Of a DNA stretch of 10,215 nucleotides, positions 1 through 7,002 are shown in pieces. How positions within the stretch are numbered: the first letter of the stretch is position 1; the number at the start of each line of letters is the position of its first letter. A model generated the notes under the pieces. It saw nothing but the letters and a program-made list of their open reading frames with translations, was not told where the DNA came from and made no database searches. Source of the stretch: Sulfurovum sp. (GTDB taxonomy: Bacteria > Campylobacterota > Campylobacteria > Campylobacterales > Sulfurovaceae); assembly GCA_020726085.1 (NCBI GenBank), contig DYTG01000060.1, forward strand, positions 1 to 10,215, in the 5' to 3' direction. A program made the position numbers and the translations under genes.

Positions 1-1353
1 ATTACTTCAGCTGCAGTAGCAGCAGCTTTAACAACAGGTGCTTTTGCAGTAGGTACACTAACAGTTAATGGAGGTACTTTTAAAGTATCAAAAGAACTTC
101 TTCAAGGCACAGCAGTAGATGTAAACATTACAACAGCTATTTTTTACAAAGCAGGTATAACAGGCTCATCTGCTAGTGAACCGGGTTTTGAGATTGCTTT
201 TGCTGGTTTGACACCTTCTGCAAAGAACTTAGCGATAATTGATGCTGAGACGAATGCAACTGTTGCAAAATTTTCAAGAATTGATGATAGTTCAATTATT
301 CTTGAAGCTAAGTCTGGAGCATCAATAAACAGAAATAAAAGTTACAAGCTTGTTAGTTTCTCTGATGATAATGATGGCACCAATGATGACAACACAACTA
401 TTACAGCAGGTGATTTAAAACTTACATTACCAAAAGGTACTACTAGTGCAAAAGCTAAGCTGATTCTTACGGACAACACAGGGGTCAGTAAACTAGACGA
501 AGTAGAAGATGATATTATCACAACCGTACAACAATTTAGTGCATCAGTAAAAACTAAACTTGATGATAAAATTGACTCGTCTGCAGATTTCAAGAAATTT
601 ATAAGTAATACACTCTTGGATACTTATGAAATCAGTTTTGTCAATAATGCTCCATCACTAAATAAATGGGCCGATGCTACAAAAGTCGACTTGGTTCTTT
701 TTTCTGATCAAAACCTTACAAAAAATGGGTACACTGCTGCAACTGCTGCTGCTGCTGCTGATGGAACTATAGATAAGAAGGATATGAACACAACACTTAC
801 ATATACTGATGCAGCATCCGATAGTAACCAAAGTCACACAAACACACTCACAGTTACTGGAACTTCTGCGATGAGCATTACAACCTTTACAGCATCTGCA
901 ATTGTAACCGTTGATGGCATCACTTCACCACTTACAATTATGGACAAAGCAGAAGCTGGTCAATGGGATATTTATGGCTATACAGCACAAATTCCAAACG
1001 TAACGGCTATCGCACCTAACTTTGAGACAACAATCAAATTTACCAACAAGGGTAATGAAAATGCCAATATCTACTTTACACTTAGAGACACAGATGGTAC
1101 AGTTGCTCTAGTTAATTCTGCTATCAACACCAACGTCCCATCACTCCAAGCAGGTACAACTCAAACCTATAACGCATCTATGCTTTTAGCCCAAGTTACA
1201 GATGTTGCATTTAATAAAACAGCGTCAATATCAGTAGAAGTTTCTGTTCCAGCAACACCTACAAACATTTACGGTTTTGCATCATTTAGAAACTTAAAGC
1301 TAGGACAGTTTAAAGATCTTCCAATCTACAACTCTTCTACACTTAGCTACTAA
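1..1353 (+). CDS. Exported S-layer-like surface protein, 5' end cut by window edge
   Basis: The frame is open from base 1 to a TAA at 1351-1353 (450 residues in the window). The first residues, ITSAAVAAALTTGAFA, look like the hydrophobic part and cleavage site of a Sec signal peptide, so the true start is probably only a few codons left of the window; the TTG at 208 is internal and not a credible start. The mature protein begins near VGTLTVNGGTFKV, has no cysteine and only two tryptophans, and is rich in Thr, Ala, Asp, Ser and Asn with alternating beta-strand-like segments. This composition resembles the abundant S-layer-like proteins of Campylobacterota. A five-alanine run is encoded by five GCT codons. 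The C terminus ends in Ser-Thr-Leu-Ser-Tyr. No catalytic motif is visible. The S-layer role is inferred from composition and secretion, not from a recognised domain. Confidence 0.65.
   Translation: MTSAAVAAALTTGAFAVGTLTVNGGTFKVSKELLQGTAVDVNITTAIFYKAGITGSSASEPGFEIAFAGLTPSAKNLAIIDAETNATVAKFSRIDDSSIILEAKSGASINRNKSYKLVSFSDDNDGTNDDNTTITAGDLKLTLPKGTTSAKAKLILTDNTGVSKLDEVEDDIITTVQQFSASVKTKLDDKIDSSADFKKFISNTLLDTYEISFVNNAPSLNKWADATKVDLVLFSDQNLTKNGYTAATAAAAADGTIDKKDMNTTLTYTDAASDSNQSHTNTLTVTGTSAMSITTFTASAIVTVDGITSPLTIMDKAEAGQWDIYGYTAQIPNVTAIAPNFETTIKFTNKGNENANIYFTLRDTDGTVALVNSAINTNVPSLQAGTTQTYNASMLLAQVTDVAFNKTASISVEVSVPATPTNIYGFASFRNLKLGQFKDLPIYNSSTLSY
745..759 (+). repeat. In-frame (GCT)5 trinucleotide repeat
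   Basis: Five consecutive GCT codons give a polyalanine stretch within the surface protein, directly after Thr-Ala-Ala-Thr. Length change by slippage would keep the frame. Confidence 0.7.
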
Positions 1354-1362
1354 AATTAGTTC

Positions 1363-1389
1363 TGCACTCTATGCTTTGCATGGGGTGTA
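1363..1389 (+). terminator. Probable terminator after the surface protein gene
   Basis: GCACTCTATGC (1364-1374) and GCATGGGGTGT (1378-1388) pair over 11 consecutive positions, three of them G-U, with a TTT loop and one more T-A pair outside. The following AGATTTTATCT is only moderately T-rich, so termination may be incomplete and the next gene could receive read-through. Confidence 0.5.
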
Positions 1390-1411
1390 AGATTTTATCT
1401 AGGATTTACAG

Positions 1412-1753
1412 ATGAAAAAAGTTTTTTTATTTTTATTTATTACTACATTTACTTTTGCCAAAGATAGTTATGTCTTGACATATATCAAGAAAAATAAGCA
1501 GTGCGTTTTGCATCAAAACGGTATGAATATAGAGCTTTTTGATAAACGTTTTACGGTAAAAGAACCCAAAGATGGCTACCGATGCAGTGCATTGAGGCAA
1601 GAACAATACAGAAAATGTAATGTTTTGGAAAATAACAACACAACAGCAAATGTTTTAGCTTATGGTATCTATACCGACAACAATTTGGTCATAGCCTTTC
1701 GGACAGATGAAAATACAACATCAGATAGTATCGTAAGCGTGGAGTGTGAATAA
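1412..1753 (+). CDS. Small secreted four-cysteine protein, unknown function
   Basis: A 113-residue protein with an N-terminal signal peptide (MKKVFLFLFITTFTFA, likely cleaved before KDSYV), so it is probably periplasmic or surface-exposed. The mature part of about 97 residues has four cysteines (near positions 31, 58, 69 and 112), an even number compatible with two disulfides. It is rich in Lys, Asn and Thr. The start ATG is preceded by AGGA at a workable distance (AGGATTTACAGATG). It lies 58 bases after the surface protein stop and shares its strand; a leaky hairpin sits between them, so co-expression is possible. I do not recognise the family. It ends 41 bases before the convergent ycaO stop. 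Confidence 0.75.
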   Translation: MKKVFLFLFITTFTFAKDSYVLTYIKKNKQCVLHQNGMNIELFDKRFTVKEPKDGYRCSALRQEQYRKCNVLENNNTTANVLAYGIYTDNNLVIAFRTDENTTSDSIVSVECE

Positions 1754-1794
1754 ATTTCCCTAGCCCCAAAACTATGTTTGAGAGTAGAAAAGGA

Positions 1795-3393
1795 CTACAC
1801 TATCTTCCCATAAAGCCTTAAGATAGCGATATACTCTTCATCAAACTCCATATCAAGCAATGAGGCTCTGTTGTCGATGATATCCAAAGCACGGCTTACC
1901 AAATCTCGACCAAAGATACGATAGAGAGAGGCTTTAAAATCATCAAAATCCAACGCTTGAAGTTCCAAAAGCAACAGCTCTTTTATCACCTCGCCCAATC
2001 GATTAGTGCTACCGTAACGCAAAAGCTCCAAAGCATCGCTTTTTGCACCCAGTAGCAAAAGAAGATGAATCTTGAATTCACGGATAGTAAAAGGTTGCTT
2101 GAACACCACGCCTATGTATTTGCCCACATCGATAGTCTCATCGTGTTCATCGAGTTCATCTACAATCTCCCTCAAATCATAATCTTGAAAGTTTAAAATC
2201 TTCTGACGGATAAATTTTGCCTCATTTTTATTGTTGTAAACCAAATCATCGATGGGATAGACTTCACTAAAATCGGGGACAATGACCTGACAAGCATAAA
2301 ATCCCAACCCAGCATACTCCCTAAGATAGACCTCTTTTTTAAGTTTTTTGAAAATATTGACAAGATAAGCGTGTTCTTTTTCTCTATCATCCCCCTCATG
2401 CACCCATGAAGCATAATCAAAGCTCTTCCTATCGCTCAAAAAACCAAAAGAGATTGTGCCATTTGAATCGATAAAATGAGACTCCAAATTGGAACTATCA
2501 CTCACCAACTCCCTATCAAAGGTGGGTGTTTCAAAATTATCCAAATCCTTGAGCGTTCGTCCTTGCATGAGTTCGCTCATGGTGCGTTCTAGGCAGACTT
2601 CAAGCATCGGATGAGAGCCAAAAGAGACAAAAAGTGTACCGTTTTTGGGATTAATCAAAGCAATAGCACTGACAGGAAAAACCCCACCCAAAGAGCTATC
2701 AAGTACTCTAACCTCATAGCCCAATGACTCCAAAAACGCCACACTCTCTTTGAGTTTGGGAAAGCGTGCGATAACTCCTGATGGAAAAGCGGGAAGTGCG
2801 TATCCATTTTTGATCACTTCAAACTTGACAAATCGCTCGATTATCTCGCTAAGTGCTTGTATTTGAGCCTCAATAGGGCTATTTCCAGAAGCTAATCCAT
2901 TACTAGCATAGAGATTTTGGATGATAGCAATAGGGAAAAATACCTCCTCACCGCTGAGGATATTTTTAAAGGGTAAAGCGATGATTTTTTGCATCTCGTC
3001 GCTATTGAAATCGATCATATTTCGAGCTTCTAGTTCTCTATTGGGATTGTAAAATTTGAGAAGTTTGGGATTGAGATAGCCTCTCTTGTACTCAAAAGCC
3101 ACCGCATCGGGGAAGGGTTTGGCATTGGGGATATAAAACTCACTAAAAAAGTTATGCGTAGCAAGGCGTTCGATAAATTCACCCAAAGCACTCGCTTTTG
3201 AAGCCTCAAACGTTGAGCCTTTGCCGTTGCTAAAAACATAATGAGGAATACCTTCGCAAACAAGATTCGCCCAAAAAAGGTTGTGGATAGGATTAAACTC
3301 TCTCTTGAAAACAACGTTTATATCCCTATTTGCAAGTAGGGTTTGCATGATTTCAATGGAGTCATAAACATCGGATGTTTTGGATAGTAGCAT
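1795..3393 (-). CDS. ycaO: YcaO-domain protein, likely ribosomal protein S12 methylthiolation accessory factor
   Basis: A 532-residue protein from the chosen ATG at 3391-3393. It matches the layout of Escherichia coli YcaO over nearly its whole length: an early NGKGSTFEASKASALGEF block, then ASNGLASGNSPIEAQIQAL with SEIIERF, then FGSHPMLEVCLERTMSELMQ and GRTLKDLDNFETPTFD. The Glu-rich helices are where YcaO proteins bind Mg-ATP. YcaO enzymes activate amide backbones with ATP; E. coli YcaO supports RimO in beta-methylthiolation of an aspartate in S12. The open frame extends to a GTG at 3453, but I prefer the ATG because an extended -10 lies between the two starts, an AGAGAG sits just upstream of the ATG, and the N terminus then aligns with E. 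coli. No peptide-precursor gene or natural-product cluster is nearby, which favours the housekeeping role over peptide cyclisation. The S12 function is inference from family similarity. Confidence 0.88.
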   Translation of the reverse strand: MLLSKTSDVYDSIEIMQTLLANRDINVVFKREFNPIHNLFWANLVCEGIPHYVFSNGKGSTFEASKASALGEFIERLATHNFFSEFYIPNAKPFPDAVAFEYKRGYLNPKLLKFYNPNRELEARNMIDFNSDEMQKIIALPFKNILSGEEVFFPIAIIQNLYASNGLASGNSPIEAQIQALSEIIERFVKFEVIKNGYALPAFPSGVIARFPKLKESVAFLESLGYEVRVLDSSLGGVFPVSAIALINPKNGTLFVSFGSHPMLEVCLERTMSELMQGRTLKDLDNFETPTFDRELVSDSSNLESHFIDSNGTISFGFLSDRKSFDYASWVHEGDDREKEHAYLVNIFKKLKKEVYLREYAGLGFYACQVIVPDFSEVYPIDDLVYNNKNEAKFIRQKILNFQDYDLREIVDELDEHDETIDVGKYIGVVFKQPFTIREFKIHLLLLLGAKSDALELLRYGSTNRLGEVIKELLLLELQALDFDDFKASLYRIFGRDLVSRALDIIDNRASLLDMEFDEEYIAILRLYGKIV

Positions 3394-3412
3394 AGTCTCT
3401 CTTTTTGATGCG

Positions 3413-3421
3413 ATTATAGCA
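3413..3421 (-). promoter_or_regulatory. Extended -10 promoter of ycaO
   Basis: On the minus strand TGCTATAAT, a perfect extended -10 (TGnTATAAT), ends 19 bases before the ycaO ATG. Transcription would begin about 12 bases upstream of the ATG, which makes the upstream GTG start unlikely. No good -35 is visible, as is usual in Campylobacterota. Confidence 0.6.
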
Positions 3422-3444
3422 TACAGTTGCGACAAATGCGAGAA

Positions 3445-3475
3445 GCATTCCACCTCAAGGAGAGGGTGGAACGAG
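3445..3475. repeat. Dispersed palindrome, copy 1 (intergenic)
   Basis: TTCCACCTC (3448-3456) pairs with GAGGGTGGAA (3462-3471) with one bulged G and a short loop. The unit is nearly identical, in opposite orientation, to 7628-7656. It lies between the ycaO promoter and the end of the spy-like gene. Confidence 0.65.
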
Positions 3476-3488
3476 GAAAATATTTAAA

Positions 3489-3975
3489 TCAGTTGTGCAG
3501 GGGTCTATTTTTTATCTTGTTTGGCAAGAGTTTTTTAAGCTCCATACGTTGTTCTGGAGTCAAGATAGCAAGAACTTGGCTAAGATGTTCGAGCTGTTTG
3601 GTTTCTCTAGCTCGAAACTCTTTGGTCGCTTCATCGAGTAGTTTCTCTTCATCAACGCCATCTTTACTCAGTGCATCAATAAGCGTTTGCATTCGTAAAC
3701 CCTCTCATCTCTTTTTGGTGCGATACTTTAAGCTCTTTGAGTGCTTTTGTTTGCTCTTGTGTCAAGTCCAAATAACGCAAAGTAGAGACAATAGGATTGC
3801 GTTGCATTCGAGAGTGGTGGAAGCCTCCTGCATTTTCACCTTTGTTGCAATTCTTTTGAAATGCACACTTTGAGCCGTTCATATTTGCCCCCATAGGCTC
3901 TTGGGCAACGGCATCAATAGAGAGAAGCGATGCCAATGTGACGGAAGTTACGATAAGTTTGTGGAGCGTTTTCAT
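3489..3975 (-). pseudogene. Spy/CpxP-family periplasmic chaperone, split by a one-base frameshift
   Basis: Two overlapping minus-strand frames together make one Spy-like protein. The first (3676-3975, 99 residues) has a signal peptide (cleavage near AVA-QEPMG), a CX5C pair (Cys37, Cys43), a His pair, and an LTQEQ motif. The second (3489-3692, 67 residues) contains LTPEQ. Two LTxxQ motifs in a helical periplasmic protein are the Spy/CpxP hallmark; these act as ATP-independent chaperones or metal/envelope-stress sensors. Removing one base from the GGGTTT stretch (CCC 3700-3702, AAA 3697-3699 on the plus strand) joins them as MRGLRMQTLIDAL, giving about 161 residues, the usual precursor length. 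The second frame starts with its own ATG after GAGAGGG, so a coupled second peptide is conceivable but less likely. The start at 3975 has a good AAAAAAAGGA ribosome site. Confidence 0.75.
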
Positions 3976-4032
3976 CGTTTATCCTTTTTTTGTTTTGGTA
4001 TAGCGTATTATAGTTTGATTGGATAAACGATG
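3973..4032. repeat. 12-bp perfect inverted repeat around the spy-like promoter
   Basis: CATCGTTTATCC at 3973-3984 is the exact reverse complement of GGATAAACGATG at 4021-4032, with 36 bases between. The left arm is the ribosome site and start codon of the spy-like gene, and the -10 box lies between the arms. Confidence 0.75.
4007..4012 (-). promoter_or_regulatory. -10 box of the spy-like gene
   Basis: TATAAT on the minus strand, 31 bases upstream of the start codon at 3975, predicts a leader of about 25 bases carrying AAAAAAAGGA. No convincing -35 is seen. Confidence 0.55.
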
Positions 4033-4063
4033 GGTAACCGTGAAGTGAACGGTTGACAACGCC

Positions 4064-4097
4064 AAAAAAAAGAAGCCCGTTAGAGTCCAGCTTCTTT
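4064..4097 (-). terminator. Rho-independent terminator of rpsT-prfA
   Basis: On the minus strand AAAGAAGC (4097-4090) and GCTTCTTT (4076-4069) form an 8-bp stem with a 13-base loop, followed by an unbroken run of T reaching 4064. The 5' arm lies inside the last codons of prfA and the stop codon is in the loop, so the hairpin overlaps the coding end. Confidence 0.75.
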
Positions 4098-5147
4098 GAT
4101 GGCTTCTGATTGGGCATGAGTGATAAGGGACTCTATGACTTGATGGAGCAATCCATCGTTCATAATGGTTTCAAGCGAGTAGAGCGTCAAACCGATACGG
4201 TGATCGGTAAGGCGATTTTGCGGATAGTTGTAGGTGCGTATCTTTTCGGATCTATCACCGCTTCCTACTTGCAATTTTCGTTGGGCGGAGGTTTCGTTGA
4301 GTTGCTCTTGCATTTGTGCCTCATAGACACGGGCTTTGAGAACTTTCATCGCTTTGTCACGGTTTTTGTGTTGCGATTTCTCATCTTGAATAGCCACCAC
4401 AATACCCGTAGGGATATGCGTCAAGCGTACGGCTGAATCGGTGGTATTGACCGATTGTCCCCCACACCCGCTTGAACGATAAACATCCATCTTGATCTCA
4501 TTGGGTTTGATATTCACTTCGACATCATCGACTTCGGGGATAACAGCTACGGTGATAGCGGAGGTGTGCACTCGCCCTTGGGTTTCGGTATCGGGTACTC
4601 TTTGGACTCGGTGCGTTCCTGCTTCGTATTTGAGCTTGGAGTAAACACTCTCGCCTTTGATTTGGGCGATTATCTCTTTGTAGCCTCCCGCTGTCCCATC
4701 AGAGGTGCTTACAATCTCCACTTTCCATCGTTGCGTCTCTGCAAAACGGGTATAGAGCTTAAAGACATCGGCGACAAACAAGGCACTCTCATCGCCCCCT
4801 GCACCCGCACGAAGCTCCAAAAAGATGTTTTTATCGTCGTTTTTGTCTTTGGGAATCATCAAAACTTTGATCTCTTCTTCAAGCTCCACAACTCTTGGTT
4901 CTAGTTCCACTAGCTCCTCTTTGGCAAGTTCTCCCAATTCTGGGTCACGAAGAAGCTCTTTGTTTTCTACAATCGCCTCATGGGTAGCAATATACTCTTT
5001 GGCTTTTTCAACCAATTTTGCAATAGAAGCCTGTTCTTTGGTAAGCTCTGTCATCTTTTTAATATCAGTAGCAATATCACTAGCACTGAGCAACTTATTG
5101 ATTTCGTTGTGACGGTCTATAAAGGGTTGAAGTTTATCTTTGAACAT
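4080..5147 (-). CDS. prfA: Peptide chain release factor 1 (RF1)
   Basis: A full-length 355-residue class I release factor, which recognises UAA and UAG in the ribosomal A site and triggers peptide release. The sequence shows the RF1 signature region RVPDTETQGRVHTSA, whose Pro-x-Thr is the codon-reading tripeptide (PDT here, PAT in E. coli), and SSGCGGQSVNTTDSAVR with the universal catalytic GGQ. After GGQ comes Ser where many bacteria have His. The N-terminal 100 residues form the helical domain, and ELRAGAGGDESALF leads into the core. The start ATG is 49 bases downstream of rpsT on the same strand with only a weak purine-rich AAAGAACA ahead of it, consistent with translation from a shared mRNA. 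The rpsT-prfA order is conserved in Helicobacter and Campylobacter. The gene ends in its own terminator. Confidence 0.97.
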   Translation of the reverse strand: MFKDKLQPFIDRHNEINKLLSASDIATDIKKMTELTKEQASIAKLVEKAKEYIATHEAIVENKELLRDPELGELAKEELVELEPRVVELEEEIKVLMIPKDKNDDKNIFLELRAGAGGDESALFVADVFKLYTRFAETQRWKVEIVSTSDGTAGGYKEIIAQIKGESVYSKLKYEAGTHRVQRVPDTETQGRVHTSAITVAVIPEVDDVEVNIKPNEIKMDVYRSSGCGGQSVNTTDSAVRLTHIPTGIVVAIQDEKSQHKNRDKAMKVLKARVYEAQMQEQLNETSAQRKLQVGSGDRSEKIRTYNYPQNRLTDHRIGLTLYSLETIMNDGLLHQVIESLITHAQSEAIKEAGL

Positions 5148-5184
5148 TTGTGTTCTTTATGTGGGTAGTTTGGTGTGGTATTGT

Positions 5185-5211
5185 ATTGAAGCTACTTTAA
5201 GCAGCTTCAAT
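5185..5211 (-). promoter_or_regulatory. Perfect 9-bp hairpin at the rpsT stop, between rpsT and prfA
   Basis: ATTGAAGCT (5185-5193) and AGCTTCAAT (5203-5211) are perfect reverse complements with a 9-base loop containing the rpsT stop codon. There is no T-run after it, so it is not a standard terminator. It may be an RNA-stability or processing element that sets S20 above RF1. The function is inferred. Confidence 0.5.
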
Positions 5212-5466
5212 TGCTTTGACAAGTTTGTTTAGACGGCTTACTTTTCGTGATGCGGTCTCTTTTTTGAGAATCCCTTTGCTGACAAATTTATGCAACTCTT
5301 TATTGGCTACTTTAAATGCCTCCATTGCTTCCTCTTTGTTACCCGCTTGGGCTGCTTCTCGTACGGCTCTTGTGATGTTTTTGAGTCGAGTTTTGTAGTA
5401 TCGGTTTCGTTCTGTACGAACGGCTGTTTGTACTACTCTTTTTTTAGCTGATTTATTGTTTGCCAT
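5197..5466 (-). CDS. rpsT: 30S ribosomal protein S20
   Basis: An 89-residue, strongly basic protein of typical S20 length, with the expected N terminus MANNKSAKKRVVQTAVRTER and the C-terminal KGILKKETASRKVSRLNKLV segment. S20 binds 16S rRNA in the 5' domain and 3' minor domain as a primary assembly protein. The ATG at 5466 has an AAGGAAAA ribosome site about 9 bases upstream. It is the first gene of the rpsT-prfA unit. I see no sign of damage. Confidence 0.97.
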   Translation of the reverse strand: MANNKSAKKRVVQTAVRTERNRYYKTRLKNITRAVREAAQAGNKEEAMEAFKVANKELHKFVSKGILKKETASRKVSRLNKLVKAIEAA

Positions 5467-5537
5467 AAATGCTTTTCCTTCTTTGGTGTATGGTGTGTTG
5501 TATGCCCTATTGAAATAGAGTCAATTTTAGTGGAGAG

Positions 5538-5543
5538 ATTTTA
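5538..5543 (-). promoter_or_regulatory. Candidate -10 box for rpsT-prfA
   Basis: TAAAAT on the minus strand, preceded by GGG and a T-rich tract (Campylobacterota style), lies 71 bases upstream of the rpsT start. Another TAAAAT is nearby, so the exact promoter is uncertain. Confidence 0.3.
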
Positions 5544-5594
5544 CCCAAAAAGATATTAAAACTTTATTAAAAATAAAAATAAGTTGCCACAATG

Positions 5595-6467
5595 CTAGAG
5601 AGTTGTCACTCGATTTCTTCCGCTCTCTTTGGAGATATAGAGGGCTTCATCGGCTCTTTGGATGGTTTTTTCTATCGCTTAGTCGTATTGATGCAGCGTT
5701 ACGCCAAAACTGCATGTGAGTTTTCCTATCTCTTTAAAAGTATGGTGTTCAATCATGGAGCGTAGATGCTCACTTGCTCGTTTGGCTTGTTTGAGTGAAT
5801 GCGTGGCGACAAAAACAACAAACTCCTCCCCTCTCAAACGCAAAAGATAGTCATCGTTTCGTATCGAAACTGGACATTTATCAACTACAATAATAGGTTC
5901 AAACCCCTCTTGCGTAATTTTTTTGGCAATGGAGTTAAAGTGGGTAATAGTCTCCAAAAAGCCGATAAATTGACGGTTATCATCATAAAAGGGACAAAAG
6001 CCCCAAAGGAGAGATTCTCCCCATCGACATCAATTGATGTATGGACTTTTAATAGTATTAAATTCTCGTATCCCCAAGAGATTGTCACCTCTTAGATTGG
6101 ACCAGCTTCGTGAAACAACCGTTCCATTTCTATCCACCAACCCAAACCACACATTTTTAAAATCGCTCTCTTGAGCCAATCTCGACGAAAAGTCCTTGAG
6201 ATACTTCCCAATATCACGCTTATCAACAAGGGCTTGTTGCACACTCTTGTTTTCACTCAAAGCCAATGCGATAGTGAGCGTGGCATTTGTTTGCTCTTCG
6301 ATTAATACTTGAAGTTTGTGAGTAATCTCAGAAGTGAGTTTGGAGTAGATTTTTTGAGTTTGGATGGTGTGTTGATACTCTTTGTAGAAGATATTGAGTC
6401 TCACGACTCTAGGAGAAACAAGAATAAAAATAGCAACCAGCAACATCAACCCATTTTTGTGTTTCAT
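5595..6467 (-). pseudogene. Decayed diguanylate cyclase with Cache-like sensor
   Basis: Reading from ATG 6467 (GAGG ribosome site), the remnant begins with a membrane helix near residues 6-20 and a periplasmic Cache-like segment (NVWFGLVDRNGTVVSRSW). Lesions follow in order: a frameshift ending in TGA at 6030-6032; another near the T4 run by 5985 that restores FYDDNRQFIGFLETITHF; a fusion at 5868-5879 where VVDK runs straight into SIRNDDYLLRLRGEEF, so the rest of the sensor and the first half of the GGDEF domain (DxLTGxxNR, DxDxFK) are gone; and an in-frame TAA at 5679-5681 before the tail ADEALYISKESGRNRV, ending at 5595-5597. The signature is RGEEF (5820-5834). Intact relatives make cyclic di-GMP in response to periplasmic signals. 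This copy cannot, because GTP- and metal-binding residues are deleted. Several independent lesions argue against simple sequencing error. Confidence 0.85.
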
Positions 6468-6567
6468 TGGATACCTCGTTATTGTGTACAAAATGTAAAT
6501 TTTTGATTCAATCATAATTCTTTGGCAATATTACTCATTCTAAATATTTTTTTAAAGTGCTTTAATG

Positions 6568-6573
6568 TATAAT
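6568..6573 (+). promoter_or_regulatory. Candidate -10 box of trxA
   Basis: TATAAT follows a T-rich upstream stretch (TATTTTTTTAAAG) and lies 69 bases before the trxA ATG. The implied leader is about 60 bases. The spacer lacks the exact TGn extension because TG directly abuts the box. Confidence 0.5.
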
Positions 6574-6642
6574 CTTGCAAATCAGATTTCATACAATATT
6601 GGTACGAAATAGGATAAAAAACACTAAATTAAGGATTTATCA

Positions 6643-6963
6643 ATGGGTAAATATATCGAATTAACAAACGCTAATTTTGATTCAACTATCGCCGAAGGTG
6701 TAGCAATGGTTGATTTTTGGGCTCCATGGTGCGGACCTTGTAGAATGATTGCTCCTGTCATCGAAGAGTTGGCTGAGGATTTTGAAGGAAAAGCAAAAAT
6801 CTGTAAAGTAAACACCGATGAGCAACAAGAGGTTGCTGCTAAATACGGTATTCGTTCCATTCCTACCATTCTTTTCTTCAAAGATGGTCAAATGGTTGAT
6901 CAAATGATAGGTGCTGCATCTAAAGATGTATTTGCAGATAAAATCAACGCACAATTGGCGTAA
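6643..6963 (+). CDS. trxA: Thioredoxin
   Basis: A 106-residue single-domain thioredoxin of normal length with the catalytic WCGPC at residues about 29-33 in DFWAPWCGPCRMIAP, the buried Asp near position 24, and the cis-proline loop IRSIPTILFF. It reduces cytosolic disulfides, for example in ribonucleotide reductase, peroxiredoxins and methionine sulfoxide reductase, and is itself reduced by thioredoxin reductase. There is no signal peptide, so it is cytosolic. The ATG is preceded by TTAAGGATTTATCA with a clear AAGGA. It is monocistronic here: a hairpin follows directly, and trxB, often adjacent in Campylobacterota, is absent from this window. Confidence 0.97.
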   Translation: MGKYIELTNANFDSTIAEGVAMVDFWAPWCGPCRMIAPVIEELAEDFEGKAKICKVNTDEQQEVAAKYGIRSIPTILFFKDGQMVDQMIGAASKDVFADKINAQLA

Positions 6964-6969
6964 TCTCTA

Positions 6970-7000
6970 TCTATCCCTATCCATCGTGGGTGGGGGTAGA
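6970..7000. terminator. Shared hairpin between convergent trxA and rsfS
   Basis: CTATCCCTATCCA (6971-6983) pairs with TGGGTGGGGGTAG (6987-6999) over 13 continuous positions (three G-U on the plus-strand RNA) with a TCG loop, plus one more T-A pair. The tail is GTTTAAATAAAC, weakly T-rich in either direction. An adjoining 18-base palindrome (6998-7015) covers the rsfS stop. Confidence 0.6.
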
Positions 7001-7002
7001 GT

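Noticed and set aside
208..1353. TTG at 208 as the start of the surface protein
   Set aside because: The frame is open to the window edge and upstream codons encode a clear signal-peptide end, so 208 is internal.
1795..3453. GTG at 3453 as ycaO start
   Set aside because: It lies upstream of the TGCTATAAT promoter and inside the dispersed palindrome; the ATG at 3393 fits the promoter and family alignment.
3427..3873. 148-codon plus-strand frame
   Set aside because: Antisense to the spy-like gene and starting in the dispersed palindrome; Ser/Cys/Leu-rich shadow sequence with no signal.
4036..4054. AACCGT/ACGGTT hairpin downstream of prfA
   Set aside because: Only six pairs, no T-run, and it lies beyond the strong prfA terminator; nothing supports a function.
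4110..5168. Several plus-strand open frames of 62-112 codons opposite prfA
   Set aside because: They lie wholly antisense to an intact, highly conserved gene, lack ribosome sites, and their sequences are low-complexity shadows of prfA codons.
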